Below, piece by piece: positions 41,005 through 49,800 of a DNA stretch of 64,000 bases. How positions within the stretch are numbered: the stretch's first letter is position 1; each line of letters starts with the position of its first letter. The position numbers were made by a program, and so were the translations under genes. Source of the stretch: WJLG01 sp964602485 (GTDB lineage Bacteria; Patescibacteriota; Patescibacteriia; Patescibacteriales; WJLG01). The DNA lies in assembly GCA_964602485.1 (NCBI GenBank), contig CAZRQU010000001.1, forward strand, positions 80,894 to 144,893, in the 5' to 3' direction. Below the pieces are notes generated by a model that saw nothing but the letters and a program-made list of their open reading frames with translations, had not been told where the DNA came from and ran no database searches.

Positions 41005-41112
41005 TGAAGCCCTAAAGAGCTTTAGGGCTTCGAACTTCGGACCTCAAGCCGGAGCAGTTAACCCCGTGAAATTCGGCGAAGCCGAACCCCTGAAAGGGCG
41101 TTTCACCGGGTA
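41005..41112. repeat. Palindromic repeat cluster between rsmH and the ftsL-like gene
   Basis: GAAGCCCTAAAG (41006-41017) and CTTTAGGGCTTC (41020-41031) form a perfect 12-bp palindrome. A second structure has GTGAAA (41066-41071) pairing with TTTCAC (41101-41106) and nested TTCGGC/GCCGAA (41072-41077/41081-41086). These look like short dispersed GC-rich elements rather than operon signals. Confidence 0.7.
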
Positions 41113-41141
41113 GCAAAAACAAAACCCCCAAACAAAAATAG

Positions 41142-41471
41142 ATGCCGGTAAGTGAATTTTTCAAGAGGTTAAAACGGAATAAAAGAAAAACCGTTGATTT
41201 CAAGTTTGTAAACGGTCTTTTGTTGGTATTGATAAGTATCAGCATTGTTTATTATGTCGCCGGTATAAACGATCTGGTGGTCAAAGGTTTTGAATTGCAG
41301 GAATTAAGGAGTCATTCCGAGAGTTTGAGCAATGAGAATAAGAACTACAATAATTATGTGACTTCACTTAAGTCGTATAACAACCTGGAGAAAAGAATAG
41401 AGAGGTTGGGTATGGTTGAGACCGGAGAAGTTGATTATATCAGAAAACAAAGCGCTGTGGCCGTGAGATAA
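41142..41471 (+). CDS. FtsL/DivIC-like division protein
   Basis: 109 aa. A basic N-terminus precedes one membrane helix (FVNGLLLVLISISIVYYVAG) and a coiled coil (about residues 50-90: LQELRSHSESLSNENKNYNNYVTSLKSY). The end LGMVETGEVDYIRKQ resembles the DivIC/FtsL C-terminal motif. Its place between rsmH and ftsI is the usual position of ftsL. FtsL stabilises the divisome core FtsQLB and activates FtsWI. The assignment rests on topology and position more than on sequence. Confidence 0.72.
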   Translation: MPVSEFFKRLKRNKRKTVDFKFVNGLLLVLISISIVYYVAGINDLVVKGFELQELRSHSESLSNENKNYNNYVTSLKSYNNLEKRIERLGMVETGEVDYIRKQSAVAVR

Positions 41472-41484
41472 TAAAATATACAAT

Positions 41485-43581
41485 ATGAGATTTCGGATGA
41501 AAGGCAAATATAACCAGATCTCCAATAATCGCATAAATTTTTTGATTGCGATTGTTTTTTTATTTGGCTTATTGATAGTTTACCGCCTTTATGATCTTCA
41601 AGTGATGAAATATGATCTTTATATGGCCCGAGCCCAAGGGCAGCATCAGATACATAATATACTGGAGCCGGAAAGAGGAGAGATCTTTATGGAGGATCAT
41701 GGCATGGATGGGCAGGTTTTATCCTATCCTTTTGCCACCAATAAGGATTTTGCTCTTTTGTATGCCGTTCCCAGGGATATAGAAGACGCAAAAAAGACAG
41801 CTGACAAACTTTTTGATATATTTGATCGGGGAAAAGTGAAAAAAGAGGTTGATGAATATTTCAAAGAACAAGATGAAAAGGAGTTGGAATTTCAACTGAA
41901 AAGCGTGGCTTATTTGCCTGATGAACAGCGCTTTGAAGAAGAAAACAGGATAAAGGATGATCTTTTAAGGCTTTGGCAAGACTCGGCTTGGTTAAAATTG
42001 CGCCAGGAGAAGAAGGAAGCCGAGATAGAAAGACGCAAAGAAGAATATATCGATCGATATCTGAAGATACTTTCTAAAAAGAATGATCCTTATGAACCTT
42101 TAAGCAAGAAAGTGGGTGAAGAGGAATTAAAAGAGGTATATGCGATCCTTTTGAGCGGTGAGAATAATGAGATATCTACATCTTCGCTGGCTATGAAAGA
42201 CGGCAGGATGTTCAAGCGAACAGGCAAGGAGATAGGTGGTGAAGAAGAGTTGGAACCGGTTTCTTACCCTGGCATATCTCATATAATGAAGAAATATAGA
42301 TATTATCCCGAAGAGGAAATGGGTGCGCACATACTGGGCTTCGTCAGCCTTGAAAGTGAAGACAAGAAGGGAAAGTATGGGCTGGAAGGTTTTTTTAATA
42401 ACGAACTTTCCGGAAGTCGAGGAGAGGTTAAAAGTGAAATGGGAGCTAAGAAGGATATTATAATAGTCAATGACAGGCAATATAGCGAACCTAAAGACGG
42501 AAGCGACCTAATGCTTACCATAGACAGGCCGATCCAGTTCACGGCTTGTAAAGAATTGAAGGAATCAATGGATAAATTTCAAGCCGATAGTGGAACAGTT
42601 TTGATCATGGAACCATTCACTGGTGCTATTTTAGCCCTTTGTTCCTACCCCAGTTATGATCCGAATGATTATGGTGAGGTGGAAGAAATAAATGTTTTTA
42701 ACAACCCTATTATATTCGAACAATATGAGCCTGGTTCAGTTTTTAAAACTTTGACCATGGCAGCTGCCATGAATGAAGGCAAGATATCCCCATCTACCAT
42801 ATATGAAGACAAAGGAAGCATAATGATACAAGGTTGGGACAAGCCTATAAGGAATTCGGATTTTTCCTCCAAAGGGGCTCATGGTTGGGTTGATATGAAT
42901 TATGCCTTGTCTCACTCTTTGAACACCGGATCGATATTCGCCATGAAACAGATAGGGGCTGAGATCTTTTCGGATTACGTGGTGGATTTTGGTTTTGGGC
43001 AAAAGACAGGAATAGAGCTTGAAACCGAAGTTCCTGGCGATATAAGGAATCTTAAGAGAAAGAAGATACGTCCGGCTGAAGCAGCTACAGCTTCTTATGG
43101 ACAGGGGATAACCGTTACTCCTTTACAACTGGTGTCAGCCTATGCGGCTATCGCCAACGACGGCATACTTATGAAGCCCTATATAGTCAAAGAGATAGTT
43201 TATGACGATGGTGCTCGCTTCAAGACCAGACCGGTGCAAATAAGGCGTGTTGTTTCGGAAAGGACTGCTAATTTGACCCTGGGGATGTTGGCCAATGTAG
43301 TAGAAGGAGGACACGCCAAATTGGCTGGCGTGGAAGGTTATTATGTGGGAGGAAAAACAGGGACGGCTGAGGTGGCCAGCAAAAAAGAAAAAGGATATAG
43401 CGAGGATGAAACTATTCATAATTTCGTTGGCCTAGCTCCGATAAATGATCCTAGGTTCGTTATGCTGACAAAATTGAACAATCCTAAAGTGGACGGATAT
43501 TCAGCTAGTACAGCCGCGCCTTTGTTTGGTGAAATAGCTGAGTTCATATTGAATTATTATCAAGTTCCCAAAGAGCGCTGA
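41485..43581 (+). CDS. ftsI: Division-type transpeptidase FtsI/PBP2 family
   Basis: 698 aa, class B PBP. Cytoplasmic start, one membrane helix (INFLIAIVFLFGLLIVYRLYDL), and the N1-type motif EPERGEIFMED. An unusual charged, helical insertion (about residues 110-235) precedes the rest of the dimerisation domain. In the transpeptidase domain the SxxK motif is Ser418-Lys421 (PGSVFK), SxN is Ser478-Asn480 (SHSLN) and KTG is Lys624-Gly626. It cross-links septal peptidoglycan outside the membrane. An alternative start is the ATG four codons downstream. It lies between the ftsL-like gene and murF. Confidence 0.93.
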   Translation: MRFRMKGKYNQISNNRINFLIAIVFLFGLLIVYRLYDLQVMKYDLYMARAQGQHQIHNILEPERGEIFMEDHGMDGQVLSYPFATNKDFALLYAVPRDIEDAKKTADKLFDIFDRGKVKKEVDEYFKEQDEKELEFQLKSVAYLPDEQRFEEENRIKDDLLRLWQDSAWLKLRQEKKEAEIERRKEEYIDRYLKILSKKNDPYEPLSKKVGEEELKEVYAILLSGENNEISTSSLAMKDGRMFKRTGKEIGGEEELEPVSYPGISHIMKKYRYYPEEEMGAHILGFVSLESEDKKGKYGLEGFFNNELSGSRGEVKSEMGAKKDIIIVNDRQYSEPKDGSDLMLTIDRPIQFTACKELKESMDKFQADSGTVLIMEPFTGAILALCSYPSYDPNDYGEVEEINVFNNPIIFEQYEPGSVFKTLTMAAAMNEGKISPSTIYEDKGSIMIQGWDKPIRNSDFSSKGAHGWVDMNYALSHSLNTGSIFAMKQIGAEIFSDYVVDFGFGQKTGIELETEVPGDIRNLKRKKIRPAEAATASYGQGITVTPLQLVSAYAAIANDGILMKPYIVKEIVYDDGARFKTRPVQIRRVVSERTANLTLGMLANVVEGGHAKLAGVEGYYVGGKTGTAEVASKKEKGYSEDETIHNFVGLAPINDPRFVMLTKLNNPKVDGYSASTAAPLFGEIAEFILNYYQVPKER

Positions 43582-43641
43582 GGAATAATTGGAATATTTA
43601 TGATATGGATATATAATACTAGTAGAGGATAATTTTTATTT

Positions 43642-44934
43642 ATGTTCAAAAAAATAGTCCAACTAAAATTAAAATTCTTTGCTAAAGCTATTTTAGCCAA
43701 GTATAAACCCAAAGTAGTCGGCATAACCGGCAGCGTAGGTAAGACCTCGACCAGAGAGGCTGTTTATTGCCTTCTTCAAGACAGGTTCAATGTCAGAAAG
43801 AATTTAAAGAATTATAACAATGAGCTTGGGCTGCCCTTGACCATTATTGGTTCATATTCGGCCGGAAGCAATATCTTTGGCTGGATCGGTATATTCTTCA
43901 AAGCCTTTTTTCTATTACTTATAAGAAATAAGAATTATCCGGAGATATTGATATTAGAGATGGGAGTGGATAAGCCTGGTGATATGGATTATCTGCTTGA
44001 TATAGTAAGGCCGGATGTAGGGATCATAACTATGGTTGGCCCTAGCCATTTGGAAGCTTTTGGAAAGATAGAAAATATCAGGCAAGAAAAAGGTAAAATG
44101 GCGAAAAATGTCAAAAGGGGAGGATTGGCTGTATTTAATGCCGATAATGAACATTGTCTCAAATTGAGAGATGAATGTGATCTCAAGAGTATTACCTATG
44201 GCTTTGGCAAGAAGGCCGATGTTTGGGCCAATGAGCTGAAGTTCAAATACAAAGACCTGAAAAGTATTGATGGTCTTAGTGGAACAACTTTCAAATTGAA
44301 TTTCAAAGGGTCGACCGTACCGGTCGTCCTCCCTCGGTCTATCGGAAGGCCAGCTGTTCACTCTTCTTTGGCAGCTGTTTGCGTGGGCTTCTTCTTCAAG
44401 ATGAATTTAATAGATATGGCTAATGCCTTAGAGGCCTTCAAAGCACCTAATGGGAGAATGAAGATAATCAAGGGAATAAAAAAGACTTTGATAATAGACG
44501 ATACTTACAATGCTTCTCCGCAGTCCTCTTTGGCGGCCATAGATTTTTTAAAGAGCGTTAATATCCGTGATAAATTCAAGAAGATAGCCGTTTTTGGAGA
44601 TATGCTAGAGTTAGGCTCTGAAAGCGTAAAAGGACACAGACAAGTCGGACAGTCTTTAGCTGAAGCAGAATTCGATATAGTGGTGGCTGTTGGCGAACGT
44701 GCTCGTGATATCCTTCGTGGAGCCAAGGAGGCTGGCATGAAAGATAATCAGCTTTTTCACTTTGACAAGAACCGTCCGGCCGGCAAATTCGTGCAGAAGA
44801 AAATGAAAAAAGGGGATTTGGTTTTGATCAAGGGTTCGCAGGGAGCGCGGATGGAACAGGTCGTCAAAGAGGTGATGGCTGACCCCTTGCGCGCCGGTGA
44901 ACTTTTGGTCCGACAAGACAAGGAGTGGAGATGA
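43642..44934 (+). CDS. murF: Mur ligase, MurF type
   Basis: 430 aa. ATP-binding VVGITGSVGKTSTREAVY, the central domain with ILEMGVDKPGDMDYLLDIVRPDVGIITMVGPSHLEAFG, and the C-terminal IIDDTYNASPQSSLAAIDFL are MurF signatures (the DDTYNANP-type motif). It adds D-Ala-D-Ala to UDP-MurNAc-tripeptide in the cytosol. A hydrophobic stretch (IFGWIGIFFKAFFLLLI) is inserted in the central domain, seen in some Patescibacterial and Gram-positive homologues. It follows ftsI; other mur genes are not in the window. Confidence 0.88.
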   Translation: MFKKIVQLKLKFFAKAILAKYKPKVVGITGSVGKTSTREAVYCLLQDRFNVRKNLKNYNNELGLPLTIIGSYSAGSNIFGWIGIFFKAFFLLLIRNKNYPEILILEMGVDKPGDMDYLLDIVRPDVGIITMVGPSHLEAFGKIENIRQEKGKMAKNVKRGGLAVFNADNEHCLKLRDECDLKSITYGFGKKADVWANELKFKYKDLKSIDGLSGTTFKLNFKGSTVPVVLPRSIGRPAVHSSLAAVCVGFFFKMNLIDMANALEAFKAPNGRMKIIKGIKKTLIIDDTYNASPQSSLAAIDFLKSVNIRDKFKKIAVFGDMLELGSESVKGHRQVGQSLAEAEFDIVVAVGERARDILRGAKEAGMKDNQLFHFDKNRPAGKFVQKKMKKGDLVLIKGSQGARMEQVVKEVMADPLRAGELLVRQDKEWR

Positions 44935-44992
44935 TAGAGTTTATCAATATTGAAAGCAATTTCGTTAAGACTCGGATCTTAGGCCAGAATAA

Positions 44993-45022
44993 TTGACAAA
45001 AACCTTATAGATGCCTTAAGAT
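44993..45022 (+). promoter_or_regulatory. Likely promoter before the nucleotidyltransferase gene
   Basis: TTGACA at 44993-44998, 18 bp, TAAGAT at 45017-45022. Confidence 0.5.
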
Positions 45023-45055
45023 TAGGTTTCTAATGAATTTTATCTTTAAAAGATC

Positions 45056-45781
45056 ATGAGAGGAATAATACTTTCTGGGGGTTCCGGAACCCGCTTAAGG
45101 CCCCTGACTACAATAACCAGCAAACAACTTTTACCGGTTTACGATAAGCCGATGATCTATTATCCTTTGAATACTTTGATAAAAGCTGGGATCAAAGAAA
45201 TACTGATAATAGTGGCCCCTGATAGAGCCGGCGATTATTTGAATCTTTTAGGCAGCGGCAAGGAATTCGGGGTTAGATTCACTTATGAGATACAGGACGA
45301 ACCCAAGGGTCTGGCCGATGCTTTTATAATAGGTGAGAATTTCATAGATGATGAGGATGTGGTTATGGTTTTGGGTGATAATATAATAGAGGATGATGTT
45401 ACTGCCGAAATAAAGAACTTTAAGAGTGGAGCCAAAGTTTTTGCCAAAGAAGTGCCTGACCCGGAAAGATTCGGGGTTATTAAATTTGATGATAAGGGTA
45501 AAGCTATACAAGTAGAGGAAAAACCCAAGAACTGGATATCAGACCATGCCTTGATCGGCCTTTATGTATATGACCACCGGGTAGTGGAAGTAGCCAAGAA
45601 TGTCAAACCAAGCCAGCGAGGAGAGATAGAGATAACAGAATTACATAAATGGTATTTACAAAAAGGCGAGCTGGACGTTTCGGAAATAAAAGGGGAATGG
45701 ATAGACGCCGGCACAGTGGATAGTTTGTATAGGGCCCAGGCTTTTGCCAGAGATAAGATGAAGGGAAAAATGATTATATAA
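45056..45781 (+). CDS. Glucose-1-phosphate thymidylyltransferase-like (RmlA family)
   Basis: 241 aa. The nucleotidyltransferase loop GIILSGGSGTRLRPLTTITSKQLLPVYDKPMIYYPL is almost identical in pattern to RmlA, and VMVLGDNII carries the metal-binding Asp. EKPKNWISDHALIGLYVYD and GEWIDAGTV are further RmlA motifs. It is shorter than tetrameric RmlA (about 290 aa), like the archaeal and Patescibacterial short forms. It would make dTDP-glucose or a related activated sugar for the glycosyltransferases, such as the GT2 that follows after 33 bases. Confidence 0.85.
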   Translation: MRGIILSGGSGTRLRPLTTITSKQLLPVYDKPMIYYPLNTLIKAGIKEILIIVAPDRAGDYLNLLGSGKEFGVRFTYEIQDEPKGLADAFIIGENFIDDEDVVMVLGDNIIEDDVTAEIKNFKSGAKVFAKEVPDPERFGVIKFDDKGKAIQVEEKPKNWISDHALIGLYVYDHRVVEVAKNVKPSQRGEIEITELHKWYLQKGELDVSEIKGEWIDAGTVDSLYRAQAFARDKMKGKMII

Positions 45782-45814
45782 AATTAATGATCAAGAAAGA
45801 AGAGATAAGAGTTA

Positions 45815-46798
45815 ATGAATAAGAAAACCCCAAAATTGATAGTTGGTTTTATAATCTTCGGGCAGAGTACGGCAGAGTATCTGCCGTATTTTTTGCCAAG
45901 CCTAAAAGCTCAAACATATAAGAACTTCAAAGCTTTGGCCTTTGATAGCTTGAAAATGAAAGAGAATAAACCTTACCGTCCCATAAAGGACGGATCAAGC
46001 ACAAAGTATATAAAAAAAGAATATCCGGAAATAGAAATGATCGATTCGCTCAAGAATACGGGATTTGGCCGCTCCCATAATAAGATGATAGATAAGGCCA
46101 GACAGCTTGGAGCGGATTATTACCTTGTCATTAATTGTGATGTGACATTGGAGCCTAACGCCTTGGAAGAAATGGTTAGCATTCTGGATAATGACAAAGA
46201 GACAGCGGCCATATCGCCAAAGATACTAAAATGGGATTTTGTCAATAATAAAAAAAGTAAGGTCATAGACACTTACGGCATAGGTCTTAAACCGGGATTA
46301 AGGTTTTTTAATATTGGCCAAGGCAAGAATGATGAAGGGGTTGTCGACCATGATATCATTGGGCCATCCGGAGCCTGCGGTCTGTATCGGGTGGACATTT
46401 TGGAGAAAATAGCGGAATCAGGCAAGTATTTTGATGAGAATATGTTCATGTATAAAGAAGATTGTGATCTGGCCTATCGTTTATATTTGGCCGGATATCA
46501 AACCAGATTCGCTTCTCAGGCCGTTTTGTATCATGATCGGACAGCGTTTGGGAAAAAGGGATTTTTTGCCATTTTCAAAAATAGAAGGAAGAGAGATCCT
46601 AAGATAAATAAATGGTCTTTTTTGAATCAACAGATGATATTTTTGAAATATTGGGCAAAACAAGGGATATTATCTAAATTAATGATAGTCCTGTGGCAGA
46701 TAAAAGCTTTTTTCTATTTACTGCTCTTTGAGCAATATTTACTTTTAGAATATTTGAACTTGTTTAAAATAGAGGATAATATTCGCAAATATAAGTAA
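45815..46798 (+). CDS. GT2 glycosyltransferase (rhamnosyltransferase-like)
   Basis: 327 aa. GT-A motifs: LIVGFIIFGQSTAEYLPYFLPSLKAQ at the start, YYLVINCDVTLEPNALEEMV with the DxD-type acidic site, GPSGACGLYRVDILEKI, and MYKEDCDLAYRLYLAGYQTRFA. The ED motif contains the likely catalytic Asp. The pattern is that of WsaE/RfbF-like rhamnosyltransferases; with the RmlA-like neighbour this suggests a deoxysugar branch, but that is inference. The C-terminal 60 residues are hydrophobic. Confidence 0.86.
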   Translation: MNKKTPKLIVGFIIFGQSTAEYLPYFLPSLKAQTYKNFKALAFDSLKMKENKPYRPIKDGSSTKYIKKEYPEIEMIDSLKNTGFGRSHNKMIDKARQLGADYYLVINCDVTLEPNALEEMVSILDNDKETAAISPKILKWDFVNNKKSKVIDTYGIGLKPGLRFFNIGQGKNDEGVVDHDIIGPSGACGLYRVDILEKIAESGKYFDENMFMYKEDCDLAYRLYLAGYQTRFASQAVLYHDRTAFGKKGFFAIFKNRRKRDPKINKWSFLNQQMIFLKYWAKQGILSKLMIVLWQIKAFFYLLLFEQYLLLEYLNLFKIEDNIRKYK

Positions 46799-46801
46799 TT
46801 T

Positions 46802-46830
46802 TTGACATTAACGATTTATTTTTTTATCAT
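46802..46830 (+). promoter_or_regulatory. Consensus promoter of a small transcription unit
   Basis: TTGACA at 46802-46807, exactly 17 bp, TATCAT at 46825-46830, directly after the GT2 stop codon. Confidence 0.7.
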
Positions 46831-46843
46831 AAGGATAAAGACC

Positions 46844-46881
46844 TGTAACAAAGATGCAGGGTAGAGGTTTGTTACATTTTT
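46844..46881 (+). terminator. Attenuator-like hairpin near the 5' end of the transcript
   Basis: TGTAACAAA (46844-46852) pairs perfectly with TTTGTTACA (46868-46876) and is followed by five T. It starts only about 7 nt after the expected transcription start, ahead of the Shine-Dalgarno at 46888-46894, so it would control a downstream reading frame. Confidence 0.6.
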
Positions 46882-46899
46882 CAAGATAAGGAGGGTGTT

Positions 46900-47010
46900 T
46901 TGTTCATTCAAAGGAAGAGTTTGGGATTTCAGACCGACAGAGCAAGAATGATCTGGCTGTCCAGAAGAAGAAAGGCCTTCGTGGTCAGGCGTTGGCGAAG
47001 TCGGCGCTAA
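46900..47010 (+). CDS. Possible 36-aa basic peptide
   Basis: TTG start exactly 5 nt after AAGGAGG, the same spacing as the accessory genes in this window. The peptide is very basic, with RRRKAFVVRRWRSRR near the C-terminus. A second frame over the same bases stays open to about 47088 but has no usable start. Upstream are a consensus promoter and an attenuator-like hairpin; downstream is a strong terminator at 47051-47078. It may be a small protein or an unusual RNA with a fortuitous ORF. The rest of the 374-base gap (46799-47172) holds these signals and the rplU promoter. Confidence 0.35.
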   Translation: MFIQRKSLGFQTDRARMIWLSRRRKAFVVRRWRSRR

Positions 47011-47050
47011 CAGGTCTTGCTACGGTCTTAATGATAGATCCCTACTTCCA

Positions 47051-47078
47051 AGGCTCACCTCAGGGTGGGTCTTTTTTT
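47051..47078 (+). terminator. Terminator of the small unit upstream of rplU
   Basis: AGGCTCACC (47051-47059) pairs with GGTGGGTCT (47064-47072), with two G-T pairs and a TCAG loop; seven T follow. Confidence 0.85.
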
Positions 47079-47086
47079 GATAAAAG

Positions 47087-47114
47087 TTGACAATTGTCGA
47101 AAAATCGCTATAAT
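47087..47114 (+). promoter_or_regulatory. Promoter of rplU
   Basis: TTGACA at 47087-47092, 16 bp, perfect TATAAT at 47109-47114. Confidence 0.75.
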
Positions 47115-47172
47115 ATACTTATTGCTTTAGTCCCGATAAGCATTTTTTTAATCAATTAATATCCGTATAATT

Positions 47173-47487
47173 ATGAGCAAGATAGCAGTTATCAAGACTG
47201 GCGGCAAACAATACAAGGTCAAGGAAGGTGATACCATAACCATAGAGAAATTGCCGGAAGACAAAGGTAAGAAGGTAAAATTAGAAACCTTAATGATAGC
47301 TTCGACCGATGGTAAGGAGTTAAACCTAGGTCAGCCCACTTTGGGTGATAAGGTGGAAGCAGAGGTTTTGGACCAGATAAAAGATAGAAAGACAAAAGTG
47401 GTCAAGTACAAAAATAAGATCAGGTATAAAAGAAATATTGGCCATCGTCAGAATCATTCCAAGATCAAGATCACTTCGATCAAATAG
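47173..47487 (+). CDS. rplU: 50S ribosomal protein L21
   Basis: 104 aa, normal length. N-terminal KIAVIKTGGKQYKVKEGDTITIEKL and C-terminal KVVKYKNKIRYKRNIGHRQNHSKIKITSI are the L21 signatures. It binds 23S rRNA in the large subunit. In most bacteria rpmA (L27) follows directly; here a terminator and a non-coding stretch follow instead, so L27 is elsewhere or absent. It has its own strong promoter. Confidence 0.96.
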   Translation: MSKIAVIKTGGKQYKVKEGDTITIEKLPEDKGKKVKLETLMIASTDGKELNLGQPTLGDKVEAEVLDQIKDRKTKVVKYKNKIRYKRNIGHRQNHSKIKITSIK

Positions 47488-47490
47488 ATA

Positions 47491-47521
47491 AAAAACACGA
47501 GAGAATGTCTCGTGTTTTTTT
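47491..47521 (+). terminator. Terminator after rplU
   Basis: AAAAACACGAGA pairs with TCTCGTGTTTTT around a 5-nt loop, T-run to 47521. Confidence 0.93.
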
Positions 47522-47799
47522 GTAACTTTTTAAGGTGTTTTTTTGTGATCAAAAATAAAACGCCTCCTTAGTGGCTATGTTGTTGGCCAAAAGGAGACGC
47601 CGGATCAAAGGTTCGCTTTTATCAAATAGTAGTATTAATTTTTATTTTTGTCAACATTCCAGCAAAATGATATACTTATAATGTAACACATCACTTTTGG
47701 CGTGTATGTTAATAATAGCAATTATTGATCATTCATATATTTAAAATAAATAAATTAATAATTTTTAAGGTGTCTTTATTAAAGACACTAGGAAAGATT
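47522..47799 (+). promoter_or_regulatory. Spacer after rplU with two imperfect hairpins
   Basis: Part of a 312-base stretch without a gene. CGCCTCCTTAGTGGC near 47568 pairs imperfectly (12 of 15) with GGCCAAAAGGAGACG near 47588. GTGTCTTT (47770-47777) pairs perfectly with AAAGACAC (47781-47788), ending 11 nt before the start at 47800, where it could influence ribosome access. The middle is AT-rich with nothing recognisable. Confidence 0.5.
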
Positions 47800-49776
47800 A
47801 TGTTCAAAAAGTTAACGATCGGACTTTTGGTGTTCTCCTTGGCTATCGGCGCGGCTTTGCCTGCCTCGACCCAAGCAGTGGATGCCAGTAAGGTCTGCGG
47901 CGTTGATAACACAACCTATGATTCGGCCGAAGCAGCCGAAGATGCAGGTGTCGACGTCTCTTATGAATTCGCTTGCGTCGATCCGGCAAGCGAAGAAGGT
48001 CTTTATGAGGCCAAGAGCGAAATAAATTTCGCCGGAATGCTAGTGGAGATCGGCACTACCGAGCTCCCAACCACCATTATCATTAGAAGGAATTCTGATG
48101 ATAAGGATCTTACCGTAGAGGTCACCTCTGACACTCTTTTAGGGCAGAGAGCAGATCAATACACCAACCTTTCTGACTGGATACCGGGAGATCAGATACG
48201 AGTCAGAGGTGAATTGAATGAGAACAAGGATACGGTAGAAGCCTCGACGCTCATCAATGCTTCAATAGCCATAACCTCCAATAGAGGTATAAATGGTTGG
48301 ATAAGCTCCATCGATAAGGACGCTAAAACCATTACTTATCAATGGATGAACGTGGATCATACTTTTGTCTATGATGATGACACCAAATTCGTAGTCGGGG
48401 TCAAAAATCCGGCTTCAGTAGATGATCTGAAGGTAAATGACCGTATTCGCGGACGTTTATTAAAGAGGTCTGGTGAAGATGATCTGGCTAAAATAGTAGT
48501 GGTTTTGCGCCGAGGGCCATCATTGTTCATGAAGTTGAGAACCTTTAGGCCTAATGCCACTTTAGTTAGAATGGACTCTACCATTATCCCGACCACTATC
48601 CAGGTCAAGGTGGACCAAACTCCGGCCTTAAGAGCTAATGATGTTAATAATCTTATCGGAACTGAAGGTACTTTGGTCACTATCAATATCACTGAAGATA
48701 CGAAAGTGGTTCGTAAGTATTTCGGACGTTGCAAATTAGATGAATTCTCAGTTGGCGATGAATTACATATTGTTGGTCGAGTTAATGATGACGGTACGGT
48801 AGATGCTAAAGTTTTGAAGAATAATTCGGTCTGGATGACCTCTACTATAGGCGTAGCTGGGACTGTTACAGACGTTGACGCGGAGGAAGGTTCCTTTACC
48901 ATGGATTGGACCCCGGTCAAGTACGCCACTCGCAAGGTCCTTAAGACCAAATTAGATGACGAGAAGGCAGAAGTTACCGCCCAGGCAGTGGCCAATCAGG
49001 CTTTGACCCCTGTTAATACTTCAGTTAATATCGGTAATAAGGCCAGATTGAGAGATTCTTTGAAGAACAGGATAAAGAGTATAGTCAGTGAAGCCAAGAC
49101 CAAGATAGAGAAAATGGTAGGCAAATTCAAGAGGGCTGTTAAATATAAAAAAGTGAAGATAGACCGCATCAGCCATGACGGCATCAAGATAGGCGACCTT
49201 ATAGAAAGATTGCCCTCGCGCGAGATCACTGTTCGAGTCAATGACAAGACCAGGATAATGGTCGGTACCAACAAGAACGCGGAATTGTCCGACATTCAAG
49301 TAGGTGACAAAGTGAGAGGCACCGGTGTCAAACACGCTGATCTGCCCCTGGTGGATGCTAGGACGGTCGTGGTCGTTAGCTCGTTGCCTGAGATCGAAGA
49401 AGAAACTACCACTGGAATAGACGATGTCAATGAAGTAGTTTCGGAAATAACTACTGATGATGATAGTAATGCCATTGTTGAAGAGACCGAAACCGAGACA
49501 GAAGAGGTGATAGAGGTTGATGAAGAAGGTAATTTGATAGAGGAAGAAAGTGAAGACGATCAGGAAACGGATGAGATGGTAGAGGATGTTTCGGAAGACG
49601 AGGCCACCTCAACGCCGGAGATCGTCGAGCCGGAAGATGATGAGGCTACCTCTACACAGGATGTTATGGAAGAGGACGATGAGGCTACCTCTACACAGGA
49701 GATCTTAGAGAATGAAGAGAATGAAGCTACCTCTACTCCAGAAACTGTCGGAACTTCTACTGATCCAACAGCTTGA
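47800..49776 (+). CDS. Large secreted protein with repeated DUF5666-like domains and acidic ST-rich tail
   Basis: 658 aa from the ATG at 47800, which gives a clean signal peptide (KLTIGLLVFSLAIGAALPASTQA). An ATG at 47725 would place 25 residues before it and is unlikely. The mature part has at least four OB-like repeats of the DUF5666 kind, e.g. INGWISSIDKDAKTITYQWMNVDHTFVYDDDTKFV, then VDDLKVNDRIRGRLL. The C-terminal 120 residues are highly acidic with four EATST(P/Q) repeats and look like a surface-exposed spacer. Cell-surface location is likely; the function of the domain is unknown. It ends in a strong terminator. Confidence 0.72.
   Translation: MFKKLTIGLLVFSLAIGAALPASTQAVDASKVCGVDNTTYDSAEAAEDAGVDVSYEFACVDPASEEGLYEAKSEINFAGMLVEIGTTELPTTIIIRRNSDDKDLTVEVTSDTLLGQRADQYTNLSDWIPGDQIRVRGELNENKDTVEASTLINASIAITSNRGINGWISSIDKDAKTITYQWMNVDHTFVYDDDTKFVVGVKNPASVDDLKVNDRIRGRLLKRSGEDDLAKIVVVLRRGPSLFMKLRTFRPNATLVRMDSTIIPTTIQVKVDQTPALRANDVNNLIGTEGTLVTINITEDTKVVRKYFGRCKLDEFSVGDELHIVGRVNDDGTVDAKVLKNNSVWMTSTIGVAGTVTDVDAEEGSFTMDWTPVKYATRKVLKTKLDDEKAEVTAQAVANQALTPVNTSVNIGNKARLRDSLKNRIKSIVSEAKTKIEKMVGKFKRAVKYKKVKIDRISHDGIKIGDLIERLPSREITVRVNDKTRIMVGTNKNAELSDIQVGDKVRGTGVKHADLPLVDARTVVVVSSLPEIEEETTTGIDDVNEVVSEITTDDDSNAIVEETETETEEVIEVDEEGNLIEEESEDDQETDEMVEDVSEDEATSTPEIVEPEDDEATSTQDVMEEDDEATSTQEILENEENEATSTPETVGTSTDPTA
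49600..49760 (+). repeat. Coding repeats (EATST motif)
   Basis: Four diverged copies of a unit reading GAGGCTACCTCTACACAG or similar lie in the last part of the large secreted protein gene. Confidence 0.8.
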
Positions 49777-49800
49777 TAATAAATAGTTATCATATTAGAG

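Noticed and set aside
46900..47010. Possible ribosomal protein L34 in the short basic frame
   Set aside because: Only the overall basic composition and one RRRK word fit; the conserved L34 N-terminus and GFRxRM order are missing.
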